Source of the DNA: Atribacter laminatus
Lineage (GTDB): Bacteria; Atribacterota; Atribacteria; Atribacterales; Atribacteraceae
NCBI RefSeq assembly: GCF_015775515.1
Contig: NZ_CP065383.1
Location: forward strand, 124,001-188,000
Length of the DNA stretch: 64,000 nucleotides
Reading direction: 5' to 3'
Shown here in pieces: positions 55,193-63,415 of the stretch. The stretch's first letter is position 1, and each line of letters begins with the position of its first letter. The notes under the pieces are model-generated. The model saw only the letters and a program-made list of their open reading frames with translations, was not told the DNA's origin and did no database searches. Made by a program: the position numbers and the translations under genes.

Positions 55193-56463
55193 ACTTCAAT
55201 ACCGGCTCCTTTCACTAAATGTTTACGATACCGAGTCGGAAGGTTAATCAATCCGAAATTAGGTTCCAGTAACTTGTCAAAAAAAGCCTGAACCGGTAGT
55301 TTTTGTCGCATAAGGTTGATATAAATTCCTGATTTTTCAATATCCCCAATAAAAATCACCCCAACGATACAGTCATCTTTGATCACTAATTTCTTATAAT
55401 TTTCCCGATCCTTCTTGATTATAATTTCACAGTTATCATCGGTAGGATTCACAATCCCAGCTGATACCAGCGCTTTTTCGCCAACTTCAACCGCATTCAT
55501 AGGTAAGCTCCCTAGATAAGAAACCACCCGTCCAGACATATTCCAACCGGCAATGCGTCCTTGATTGACCGCCTCAGGCCAAATTGCTACCACATTCCTT
55601 TCGCCGGTCAATAAATGACAAGTTTCTGCAACATCACCGGCTGCATAAATTCCCGGACAGGAAGATTGTTGATATTCATCAACCAGAATCCCTCGATTAA
55701 TTTTAATGTTGGAAGAACGAAGCCAATCGACATTGGGACGGACTCCTATAGCCATAACTGCTATATCGGCTGGGATTCGACGTCCACTTTTTAAAAGAAC
55801 ATCACTCAACTTCCCTTTTTCATTTTCAAAGGATACAATTGTGTCTTCTTTGATAATATGCACTCCGGAACGAAGTAGTGATTTTTCTAAATAATAGGAT
55901 CCTTCTTCATCTAACATATTTTGCAGAAGGCGAGGTGCCAATTCGATTAAGGTAAGGTTTTTATTCATGCTCATCATGGCTTCACAGGTTTTAAGTCCGA
56001 TAAATCCTCCTCCAAGAATAACGATATTCTTGGAGGAATTTTTTTTCATAAAGGCATCGATATTCGCCATGTCCTTTCGTCGAGTAAAGGTAAAAATTCC
56101 TGGGATTTCATGACCCGAAATCTCTGGAAGGATTGGAACGCCTCCAGAAGCAATCAGCGCTTTATTGAAAGTAATTTCGGTTTCATCGGAAAGAAAAGCA
56201 AGTTTTCTATTTACATCCAATTGCTTCACTTTCGTTTCGTATCTGACTTGCACTTGACTTGATTCTTCAAGTGTTCCGTGATAAGCAATGGAGTTAATGG
56301 TTTTACCCAAACCATAGGTAATTAAAGGTCTTGAATAAACAGTCTTTTCATCAGAAATCGCCTGGATGCAACAAAAGGAATCATTCTCAACAATACTTTT
56401 GATACACCACCAAGAAGCAACCGAATAACCGACGATAAAAAAATCAGTTTCAATTTTCTTCAT
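55189..56463 (-). CDS. FAD/NAD(P)-binding oxidoreductase of the glutamate synthase cluster
   Basis: 424 residues from ATG 56463. FAD motif FFIVGYSVASWWCIKSI (GxSxAG form), NAD(P) motif NIVILGGGFIGLKTCEAMM and the late DEYQQSSCPGIYAAGDVAE are those of two-dinucleotide-domain flavoproteins (nitrite reductase/rubredoxin reductase type). In GltBD the small subunit does this job, but here it lacks the N-terminal 4Fe-4S part, which is encoded in the upstream ferredoxin gene. Likely brings NAD(P)H electrons to the FMN subunit. Overlaps the ferredoxin gene by 14 bases. Confidence 0.88.
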   Translation of the reverse strand: MKKIETDFFIVGYSVASWWCIKSIVENDSFCCIQAISDEKTVYSRPLITYGLGKTINSIAYHGTLEESSQVQVRYETKVKQLDVNRKLAFLSDETEITFNKALIASGGVPILPEISGHEIPGIFTFTRRKDMANIDAFMKKNSSKNIVILGGGFIGLKTCEAMMSMNKNLTLIELAPRLLQNMLDEEGSYYLEKSLLRSGVHIIKEDTIVSFENEKGKLSDVLLKSGRRIPADIAVMAIGVRPNVDWLRSSNIKINRGILVDEYQQSSCPGIYAAGDVAETCHLLTGERNVVAIWPEAVNQGRIAGWNMSGRVVSYLGSLPMNAVEVGEKALVSAGIVNPTDDNCEIIIKKDRENYKKLVIKDDCIVGVIFIGDIEKSGIYINLMRQKLPVQAFFDKLLEPNFGLINLPTRYRKHLVKGAGIEV

Positions 56464-56893
56464 AGCTGAGAGCCTCATTTGGACAGTTGGCGACACAAGC
56501 CGGTTCACCATCGTTTCCGCATAAATCACATTTACTGGCAATTTTGCGCTCTTTCTTTTCTCTTTGGATGACGCCAAAGGGACAACTCATAATACACATC
56601 CAGCATCCAACACACTTTTCCTCATCACAAATCACCGCCCCGCTTTTTTCATCCCGATGCATGGCACCAGTCATGCAATTCTCGATACAGGTTGCATCCT
56701 CACAATGACGACATTGCAGAGCAAAAGAAAGATATCCTTCTTCTTCCACATGAACTCGGGAAATCGGTCGAGGATATTCTTCCCGGAAAGCTTTAATAAT
56801 TTTTCCAGAACTAGAATGCTTTACCAAGCATTGAATTTCACAAAGACGACATCCAATACAGTATTCCTCATGGATAACGATTTTTTTCATCAT
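56450..56893 (-). CDS. Four-cluster ferredoxin-type electron carrier
   Basis: 147 residues. Four Cys clusters: CIGCRLCEIQC, CRHCEDATCIENC, CVGCWMCIMSC and CDLCGNDGEPACVANCP, the HycB/DmsB/PsrB-like pattern. It probably passes electrons between the FAD oxidoreductase and the FMN subunit. Start ATG 56893 shares one base with the stop of the FMN-subunit gene (TAATG); another ATG follows at 56890. Confidence 0.88.
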   Translation of the reverse strand: MMKKIVIHEEYCIGCRLCEIQCLVKHSSSGKIIKAFREEYPRPISRVHVEEEGYLSFALQCRHCEDATCIENCMTGAMHRDEKSGAVICDEEKCVGCWMCIMSCPFGVIQREKKERKIASKCDLCGNDGEPACVANCPNEALSYEEN

Positions 56894-58413
56894 TACCACC
56901 CCTCTCCAGCCGGTTTCACTCCCAATATTTGCGACTCCTCCCTAGTGAGCCCTACCGTCCTGAGATGTTCTTTATTGCCTCGCAAACTTTGAATCGAATT
57001 AACTCCCATTCCCCCAAGCATTTCTTTGATTTCAAACGCCCAAGCTCTCATAAGATTCACTAGACGACGTTTTCCAATCGAAGGATTCAACCGCTTGGTG
57101 AGATACGGGTCTTGAGTGGCGATTCCCCAATTGCATTTTCCGGTATAACATTTTTGACAGAGATGACAACCCAACGCGACCAAAGTTGCCGTTCCGATAT
57201 AAACGGCGTCAGCACCCAAAGCAATGGCTTTGATGACATCAGCACTGGAACGAATCCCTCCGGCTATAACCAATGAAGCTCGATGACGAATGCCTTCCTG
57301 ACGCAAACGCTCATCAACCTGAGCTAAAGCTAATTCGATGGGAATCCCAACGTTGTCACGAATGACTTGGGGAGCTGCTCCGGTTCCTCCCCGAATGCCA
57401 TCGATAGCGACGATATCAGCCCCGGCTCGAATGGCTCCCGAAGCGATTGCGGCGATATTATGAACTGCTGCAATTTTCACCGAGACCGGCTTTTCATAGG
57501 AAATCGATTCCTTTATAGCAAATATCAAACGCTGTAAATCTTCTATCGAATAAATATCATGATGGGGTGCCGGGGAAATGGCATCGGAACCCTCGGGGAT
57601 TTTACGAGTTTGGGAAATTTCCAATGAGACCTTCTCACCAGGGAGATGTCCACCAATACCCGGTTTCGCTCCCTGACCAATCTTAATTTCAACTGCTCCC
57701 GCTACCTGGAGATAATCCCGATGGACACCAAAGCGACCGGAAGCCACTTGGACAATAATGTTTTTTCCATAGGGATAAAAATCGGGGTGCAACCCTCCCT
57801 CACCGCTATTACAGTGGGTTCCAACTTCGCGGGCGGCTTCAACAATAGAGTGAAAGGCATTATAACTTATCGAACCATAAGACATAGCTGAAAACAATAT
57901 GGGAAGATTCAATTCCAGTTGGGGCGCCAGCTGAGTTTTAATCACCGGAAAATCTTGATTCCAATCGATATCCAGCATCTCTTCCTTTGCTCCTAAAAAA
58001 GTTTTTAATTCAATAGGCTCCCGGAGGGGATCGATTGATGGATTAGTTATCTGACTGGCATTTAACAAGAGATGATCCCAATAGATACGATAAGGTTGAT
58101 CACATCCCATGCCCGAGAGCAGTACGCCCCCGGTTTCCGATTGTTTATAGAGGTTGCGGATATGTTGAACGCTCCAATTGGCATTCGGATGAAAACCAAC
58201 TTCTCTTTTTTTAACTTCCAAGGCGTTGGTCGGGCACAGAGTAACGCATCGCTGACAGCCAACACAGCGTTCGTCTTGGCAAGAAACTGTATCGTCATCC
58301 TGATCGTAATGATGGACATCATTGGCACATTGACGAACACAGACCTGGCACGCTATGCAACGGTCGGTATCACGAATAACTTTAAACTCTGGAAACAAAA
58401 CACTTTTTGCCAT
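56893..58413 (-). CDS. Glutamate synthase FMN-domain subunit (GltB2-like) with ferredoxin domain
   Basis: 506 residues from ATG 58413 (start uncertain; a GTG at 58428 and an ATG at 58452 are in frame). Two N-terminal 4Fe-4S motifs (CIACQVCVRQC, CVGCQRCVTLC), then the FMN barrel: AMSYGSISYNAFHSIVEAA, HCNSGEGGLHPDFYPYG, GQGAKPGIGGHLPGEKVS, AIDGIRGGTGAAPQVIRDN, and the 3Fe-4S cysteines CHLCQKCYTGKCNWGIA. Converts 2-oxoglutarate and ammonia to glutamate. Overlaps the glutaminase gene by about 32 bases. Confidence 0.92.
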   Translation of the reverse strand: MAKSVLFPEFKVIRDTDRCIACQVCVRQCANDVHHYDQDDDTVSCQDERCVGCQRCVTLCPTNALEVKKREVGFHPNANWSVQHIRNLYKQSETGGVLLSGMGCDQPYRIYWDHLLLNASQITNPSIDPLREPIELKTFLGAKEEMLDIDWNQDFPVIKTQLAPQLELNLPILFSAMSYGSISYNAFHSIVEAAREVGTHCNSGEGGLHPDFYPYGKNIIVQVASGRFGVHRDYLQVAGAVEIKIGQGAKPGIGGHLPGEKVSLEISQTRKIPEGSDAISPAPHHDIYSIEDLQRLIFAIKESISYEKPVSVKIAAVHNIAAIASGAIRAGADIVAIDGIRGGTGAAPQVIRDNVGIPIELALAQVDERLRQEGIRHRASLVIAGGIRSSADVIKAIALGADAVYIGTATLVALGCHLCQKCYTGKCNWGIATQDPYLTKRLNPSIGKRRLVNLMRAWAFEIKEMLGGMGVNSIQSLRGNKEHLRTVGLTREESQILGVKPAGEGW

Positions 58414-59488
58414 AGCTAATTTTTTCACCCACCTGTCCAGAGACGACTTCACCTGCTTGGAGAGGTCTTATTTCATCCAAATCAGGAGCAATTTCACGAA
58501 TAGCCGATTCTTCGCTGGATAAATAAAAAGTTGAATCTTTCCACGCAGCGATCATGGGACGAAGTTTGATCCGATCCACTAATCCAAACATTCCCTTATC
58601 AAAACCAACAATGATACTGAAAGGACCATTTAATAGTGCACCGCCGTAAATCATCCGCAGTGAACGATAAAAAGTTTTTTCCGGTTCCGACATTAAATCG
58701 ATCTCATGCCAGAAAGGACTGGCTAAAACCGAGCCGAGAAAGGGAATGCGTATTTGGTGTTTTCGTCCGAGCAAGTCAACTAAATAGGTAATAACCTCGG
58801 TATCGGTCTGCAAATTGCAGTGATAATCAAAATTTTGTAAATAACGTCGGTTGATCCCATAAGAAGAAATTTCACCATTATGAACAACCGACCAGGAAAG
58901 CAAACCGAAAGGATGAGCACCCCCCCACCATCCGACGCTGTTGGTGGGAAATCGACCATGAGATATCCAGCAATAAGCTTGATATTCTTCCAGCCGAAAA
59001 AAACGGCCGATGTCTTCTGGATAACCAACTCCTTTAAAAATTCCCATATTTTTTCCGCTGGAAATAACATAAGCTCCCGAAATCGAAGAATTTATTTTCA
59101 TTACTAGCTTAACCACTTCATCATCTTCAGAGAAAATTTTTCCCTTCGGAAAGAGAAAGTACCTTTTAAAATAAGGATAGTTTTGGACTTCTTTGATTTC
59201 CCGAAAGGGAATCACTTCAGAGTGTTCGACTTCACATAAATTTTGGATGATATCTTCGGTCGTTATAACCGCTTGCCGATCATCATAAAGAATATGGAAA
59301 GCATAAAGATCGGGGAAATCCGGATAGATACCGTATCCCGCAAAACCACCTCCCAAACCGTTGGAACGATCATGCATAACAGCTATTGAACGGATGATTC
59401 CTTCACCCGAAATCCTAAATCCATCTTGGTTTAGAATGCCAACTACGGCACATCCAGATGGTATGCGGTAAAGTTGGTCCTCTCTCAT
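58382..59488 (-). CDS. Glutamate synthase glutaminase domain (class II amidotransferase, GltB1-like)
   Basis: 368 residues. The catalytic Cys of an Ntn amidotransferase should become N-terminal; here Cys13 in RIPSGCAVVGILNQDG is preceded by 12 residues, a propeptide to be removed. Further motifs: GLGGGFAGYGI, HGRFPTNSVGWWGGAHPFGL, SVVHNGEISSYGINRRYL, DTEVITYLVDLL (as in GltB). It hydrolyses glutamine and supplies ammonia to the FMN subunit. First gene of the operon. Confidence 0.9.
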   Translation of the reverse strand: MREDQLYRIPSGCAVVGILNQDGFRISGEGIIRSIAVMHDRSNGLGGGFAGYGIYPDFPDLYAFHILYDDRQAVITTEDIIQNLCEVEHSEVIPFREIKEVQNYPYFKRYFLFPKGKIFSEDDEVVKLVMKINSSISGAYVISSGKNMGIFKGVGYPEDIGRFFRLEEYQAYCWISHGRFPTNSVGWWGGAHPFGLLSWSVVHNGEISSYGINRRYLQNFDYHCNLQTDTEVITYLVDLLGRKHQIRIPFLGSVLASPFWHEIDLMSEPEKTFYRSLRMIYGGALLNGPFSIIVGFDKGMFGLVDRIKLRPMIAAWKDSTFYLSSEESAIREIAPDLDEIRPLQAGEVVSGQVGEKISYGKKCFVSRV

Positions 59489-59554
59489 GATTTCTTCACC
59501 TCGATCCTTCTTATAACAGCGAACAGTGATGAGAATAATTTCGCCCTATCCTCT

Positions 59555-59715
59555 CTTTCTCCCATTAAGGGAGAAAGAATCATGGGGTTGAGTCATCCAG
59601 AAGCTTCGTAATCGAAAGCCGTGAGGATCTCATTCTTTCTTCAATTTCAGCTGCCCATTTCCTCGGTTCTTCAATATCACTGCTGGTTAAAATTCAAGAA
59701 TCAAGACCTGACCCC
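59555..59715. repeat. Hairpin, degenerate H element and B repeat between gltB1 and glnA
   Basis: CTTTCTCCC/GGGAGAAAG hairpin (59555-59577), an H-like element at 59592-59636 and a minus-oriented B repeat (59691-59715) ending five bases from the glnA stop. Confidence 0.75.
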
Positions 59716-59720
59716 AAAAA

Positions 59721-61055
59721 TTACAAAATCGGGAGATAGCGTTCTACTTCATAGGGATGGACCACAGTTCGGTATTCATCCCATTCAATTTGTTTACTCT
59801 GAATTAAATATTCATAAATATGATCACCAAGAGCGTTTTTCAGCAAGCTGCTTTCGGATGCACAATCAATAGCTTCTCTTAAGCTCCCCGGGAGTGATTT
59901 GATTCGGTAGGACTCCCGATCTTTCTGACTCATGTGATAAACATCCTTTTCTATCGGATCGGGAAGTTGGTAATTGTTTTCTATGCCGGCCAGTCCAGCA
60001 GTCAACATGGCCGAAAAAGCCAAATAGGGATTGCAAGCCGGATCGGGATTTCTCACCTCAATTCGAGTCGCTTTCTCCATCCCGGGTTTATAAAGTGGGA
60101 CTCGGACCAAAGCTGATCGGTTTCGTCTTGCCCAGCAAATATAAACTGGTGCTTCATAGCCTGGTACCAGTCTCTTGTATGAATTAACCCATTGATTGGT
60201 TACCAATGCTATTTCTCGGGCATGGGTTAGAATTCCGGCAATATATTTCTTTGCCATATCAGAGAGATAATAAGTATCTTCTCCGTTAAAAAATCCATTA
60301 TGATCGCCATTGAATAAAGACTGATGGACGTGCATTCCCGACCCATTGATACCCGCCAAAGGTTTGGGCATGAAAGTGGCATAAAATCCATATTTTTGTG
60401 CAATTTCTTTGACTACGATTCGGTAGGTCATCACGTTGTCGGCCATCTTTAAAGCATCGGTATAGCGCAGATCGATTTCGTGTTGAGAAGGTGCGACCTC
60501 ATGGTGACTGTATTCAACTTTAATACCCATATCTTCTAAGGTTCGAATGGTATCCCGTCGGAGATTGGAGGCGGCATCCAAAGTAGTGAGATCAAAATAC
60601 CCCCCTCTATCCAGTGGAATAGGCTCAGTATCGCTTTTAAAATAAAAGAATTCCAACTCAGGACCGACATAAAAGGACATCCCTTTTTCGGCTAATTTCT
60701 TCAGTTTCGATTTGAGAACATATCGTGGATCTCCTTTGTAGGGAGTTCCATCCGGATTGGTGATATCGCAAAACATCCGAGCCACCTTTTCTTCACCACT
60801 TCTCCAGGGAAGGATTTGAAACGTTGAAGGATCCGGAAAAGCCATCATGTCACTTTCATCAATACGAGCAAAACCTTTGATTGAAGATCCGTCAAATCCC
60901 ATTCCTTCATTGAGGGCACCTTCTAATTCTTGGTAGGTAATGGCAAAGCTCTTTAAACTTCCCAACACATCGGTAAACCAGAGTCGGATAAATCGAACGT
61001 TGTTTTTTTCGCAGAAACTCAGAACTTCATCTTTGGTTTGCATACAACATGCCAT
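59721..61055 (-). CDS. glnA: Glutamine synthetase type I
   Basis: 444 residues, GSI-alpha size. FDGSSIKGFARIDESDMMAF near residue 55, EVAPSQHEIDLRY, NGSGMHVHQSLFNGD, and RIEVRNPDPACNPYLAFSA are the ATP, glutamate and metal site motifs. GSI-alpha enzymes lack the adenylylation site and are controlled by feedback and transcription. AAGGAGG nine bases before the ATG. Expressed from the promoter at 61226-61254, with a leader terminator in between, so attenuation is likely. Works with the adjacent glutamate synthase as the GS-GOGAT pathway. Confidence 0.96.
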   Translation of the reverse strand: MACCMQTKDEVLSFCEKNNVRFIRLWFTDVLGSLKSFAITYQELEGALNEGMGFDGSSIKGFARIDESDMMAFPDPSTFQILPWRSGEEKVARMFCDITNPDGTPYKGDPRYVLKSKLKKLAEKGMSFYVGPELEFFYFKSDTEPIPLDRGGYFDLTTLDAASNLRRDTIRTLEDMGIKVEYSHHEVAPSQHEIDLRYTDALKMADNVMTYRIVVKEIAQKYGFYATFMPKPLAGINGSGMHVHQSLFNGDHNGFFNGEDTYYLSDMAKKYIAGILTHAREIALVTNQWVNSYKRLVPGYEAPVYICWARRNRSALVRVPLYKPGMEKATRIEVRNPDPACNPYLAFSAMLTAGLAGIENNYQLPDPIEKDVYHMSQKDRESYRIKSLPGSLREAIDCASESSLLKNALGDHIYEYLIQSKQIEWDEYRTVVHPYEVERYLPIL

Positions 61056-61078
61056 TTTACATTAACCTCCTTAGTCGA

Positions 61079-61123
61079 TAAAAAAAAGGGCGCTTTGCTC
61101 CAACAACGGAGCAAAACGCCCTT
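61079..61123 (-). terminator. Intrinsic terminator in the glnA leader (candidate attenuator)
   Basis: On the minus strand AAGGGCGTTTTGCTCC pairs with GGAGCAAAGCGCCCTT (16 pairs, one mismatch) around a six-base loop GTTGTT (61102-61107) and is followed by a T-run (61080-61085). It ends about 25 bases before the glnA start, between promoter and ribosome site. Confidence 0.8.
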
Positions 61124-61134
61124 GTCTCAATCTT

Positions 61135-61201
61135 ATTGTCCAACTCTGGACAATTTTCCTTTAGAAATCAAAAACAACTAAAACTTTCTCACTAATGAGA
61201 A
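61135..61201 (-). promoter_or_regulatory. Two leader hairpins upstream of the glnA attenuator
   Basis: Hairpin 1 at 61186-61201: TTCTC-ATTAGT-GAGAA in the transcript. Hairpin 2 at 61135-61154: ATTGTCC-AGAGTT-GGACAAT. Both can be drawn with hexaloops. The loop AGAGTT has A1 and G4, as required by ANTAR antitermination proteins; ATTAGT has A1 but G at position 5, so it fits only partly. Linker is about 31 bases. Confidence 0.5.
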
Positions 61202-61225
61202 CATCTTTATGGAACTATTTGGTAA

Positions 61226-61254
61226 ATTCTAATCAAAGTGGATGTTTCTGTCAA
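61226..61254 (-). promoter_or_regulatory. Promoter of glnA
   Basis: Minus strand TTGACA (61249-61254), 17-base spacer, TAGAAT (61226-61231). Predicted start near 61219 gives a leader of about 165 bases. Confidence 0.8.
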
Positions 61255-61282
61255 TAGGAATAAGAGAAATATCTCAACTTCT

Positions 61283-61957
61283 TTAATAGCGAGTAAGGCT
61301 TAAATAAAAACGAGTCAGTAAGATTCCGATATAGGCCAAAAGAAAGGCAATAAATAGAATATTAATAAAAATTCCGACAATTGGAATCAAGCGAATCAAC
61401 CAAGTGAGTAAATACCCAATAATTAACAACGACAATGAAAGGATGAAAAAAGCAAACACTTCGGCCAGATTTTCGTAAACCATGCGGAAACTGGTTTTTA
61501 TAGCACTAAAAGGGTCGTCACCGCTGATAACTATTGCCGGTAAACAAAAAATTAATAAAAAGGCCAGAAAAAATCCAGCGAATACAAACCAAATCGAAAA
61601 GAATCCAATTAATAATCCCAAACCCAGACAAGCCAAAAGAACATCCGAATATCGGCTCTGGATGATGCGGTAAACCCGGCGAAAATCGACCCGGTTACGA
61701 TATTGATAATCCCATACCAGTGCAATAAGAAAACACGTACCGAGAAAAACGCTAAACATACCAACAATTCCCAAACCAGCAAGAGTAAAGGATTGAAAGT
61801 ATGACGATATCCACACCAATCGTCTTCCTGGAGATAGAAATAAAATAAGAGAAAATATCAATGCCGGTCCAATGGTTGGCAGAACAAACACCGGGCGGCT
61901 GATTAAGAGACGAAAACTTCCTTTGGCTTCATTCCAGAACTCTCGGCTATTAATCAT
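61283..61957 (-). CDS. Multi-pass membrane protein of unknown function
   Basis: 224 residues, five to six hydrophobic segments. FWNEAKGSFRLLISRPVFVL at the N-terminus and a middle IVISGDDPFSAIKTSFRMVY followed by helices are the pattern of DUF4013/DUF975-type proteins. AGGAGAAGAAC precedes the ATG. Upstream of glnA on the same strand but glnA has its own promoter. No role can be assigned. Confidence 0.75.
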   Translation of the reverse strand: MINSREFWNEAKGSFRLLISRPVFVLPTIGPALIFSLILFLSPGRRLVWISSYFQSFTLAGLGIVGMFSVFLGTCFLIALVWDYQYRNRVDFRRVYRIIQSRYSDVLLACLGLGLLIGFFSIWFVFAGFFLAFLLIFCLPAIVISGDDPFSAIKTSFRMVYENLAEVFAFFILSLSLLIIGYLLTWLIRLIPIVGIFINILFIAFLLAYIGILLTRFYLSLTRY

Positions 61958-62046
61958 GTTCTTCTCCTAAAAAAATATTCAGTTCTGTTCATATTACTAT
62001 CATTCACGGGTCATGACAAGTTTTTTTCTGAGAAAATTTAAGTTGA

Positions 62047-62055
62047 TGGTATAAT
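62047..62055 (+). promoter_or_regulatory. Extended -10 promoter of the TPR gene
   Basis: TGGTATAAT with a TG at the extended -10 position; no good -35 box. Confidence 0.5.
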
Positions 62056-62093
62056 AACAAAAAGAAATTTTAGTAAAAAAAGGAGGATGTGGT

Positions 62094-63152
62094 TTGAGAA
62101 ATAACTTGATGACTGGGTTTTTTATCTTAACCCTTCTTCTGTTCTTCTGTTCAACCAGTTTTGCTTTAGGTGCTTTTGACCAAGCCCAAATCTATTTAGA
62201 GAGAGGGGATGTCGACCGAGCGATCCATACTTTAAAACCATTAACCAGCTCTTCGAATGAAGATGAACTCTCTCAGGTAGTAGAGGTTTTATACACCTTA
62301 TATAGTGAAAAAGGACAAACCCAGGATGCAATTGAGGTTCTCCAAATTTTTATCGAAAAATTCCCTCGAACCCAACTAGCCTACTTATATCGTTATTGGA
62401 TTGCCAAAACTGAAGAAGAAAGCAAAAAATACCAAGAGTCTTTAAAATTATTACAAAAAATTGCCTCGGAATATCCATCAGATATCAGTGATCCTTATAA
62501 TATCCGTCAACAAGCGATGGAAGACATAGCTCTCCATCAGGAATACTACTTTGGAAACTATCCAGCCGCCATTGAGAGTTATTTAATGATTTTAACCCAA
62601 TACCCCGCTTATGAAGAGAAATCGAGAATTCTACTACAAGTTGCTAACTGTTATGAAAAAACAGATCAATTCGATAAAGCCATGGAATCTTATCAGAAAA
62701 TTCGCTTTCAAGAAACCGATCCGTATTATCTTGATCTTGCTGAGTTGAGGATTGAGTATTTGCAGTCCGATCCAACCTGGGCAAGAAAAAATGCAGCTAT
62801 TTTAATCAAAGAGCTTCGAGATGCTTTTGAAAAAAAAGATCTTAAAACTATCGAAAGTTTAGCTAAAAAAGGCGATTTTTGGACTGGACAAATGTTCAGC
62901 GAATTTGATATTGTGAGTTTTTCTCAAATTGTTCAATATTTTTCAACCTATTTAACTCAATCTCCTCTCCAAGTTCACCCCGCTCAAAAAAGAGAAAATG
63001 AGTATATTCTTAAAATTACTTCATGGGGCGATCCTGACTTTTCAACTCTTTATCTCTATATTGTAAAGGGCATTTACGGATGGGAATGGAGTAAAATCGT
63101 CCTGTCCAATCCCGAAATCGAGTGTCAGGCAAACAATTTCGGTGACACATAA
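62094..63152 (+). CDS. Secreted TPR-repeat protein
   Basis: 352 residues, TTG start with AGGAGG seven bases upstream. Signal peptide FFILTLLLFFCSTSFALG, then TPR-type pairs of helices: AQIYLERGDVDRAIHTLKPL, QTQDAIEVLQIFIEKFPRTQ, CYEKTDQFDKAMESYQKI. The pattern is of YbgF/BamD-like or Sel1-free TPR proteins. The last 120 residues are a separate domain (LITWGDPDF-like, ending NNFGDT) without known motif. Divergent from the membrane protein gene. Confidence 0.85.
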   Translation: MRNNLMTGFFILTLLLFFCSTSFALGAFDQAQIYLERGDVDRAIHTLKPLTSSSNEDELSQVVEVLYTLYSEKGQTQDAIEVLQIFIEKFPRTQLAYLYRYWIAKTEEESKKYQESLKLLQKIASEYPSDISDPYNIRQQAMEDIALHQEYYFGNYPAAIESYLMILTQYPAYEEKSRILLQVANCYEKTDQFDKAMESYQKIRFQETDPYYLDLAELRIEYLQSDPTWARKNAAILIKELRDAFEKKDLKTIESLAKKGDFWTGQMFSEFDIVSFSQIVQYFSTYLTQSPLQVHPAQKRENEYILKITSWGDPDFSTLYLYIVKGIYGWEWSKIVLSNPEIECQANNFGDT

Positions 63153-63216
63153 TATGAAATAAATTTGATATTATTCATTTTTTTTGTAAAATAGAAGGAG
63201 TTACATAAAGTCAGCT

Positions 63217-63225
63217 TGTTATAAT
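63217..63225 (+). promoter_or_regulatory. Extended -10 promoter ahead of the hisB leader
   Basis: TG-T-TATAAT at 63217-63225; start of transcription near 63231. A second possible promoter TTGATA-N16-TAAAAT lies just upstream at about 63164-63192. Confidence 0.55.
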
Positions 63226-63270
63226 GGAATACATATCGATTCAATATTGATATATAAGCCCTCGTAACAC

Positions 63271-63347
63271 CAAGCTGAATCCTCCTCAAGCTGGAGGAGT
63301 TGGATGAAACAATTCCTCTGGGGGGAGGTTTCATGCCACCTTCAGAT
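63271..63347 (+). ncRNA. Structured leader of hisB (possible three-way junction RNA)
   Basis: Outer stem CTGAA (63275-63279) with TTCAG (63341-63345); hairpin TCCTCC (63280-63285) with GGAGGA (63293-63298); hairpin ATGAAAC (63304-63310) with GTTTCAT (63328-63334) and a short inner CCTC/GAGG stack. It lies between the promoter and the hisB ribosome site (GAGGTG at 63404-63410). No known riboswitch or T-box motif was recognised. Confidence 0.4.
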
Positions 63348-63415
63348 TAAAAAAGGTTATTTAATATGAATATATTGTTCTATTCTACAATATATATAAT
63401 CAATGAGGTGATTTT

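Noticed and set aside
61079-61254. Glutamine riboswitch (glnA RNA) upstream of glnA
   Set aside because: The conserved core of that class was not found in the leader; the hairpins are simple stems with a terminator.
63231-63415. T-box leader of hisB
   Set aside because: The T-box sequence AGGGTGGNACCGCG and the specifier-loop arrangement are absent.
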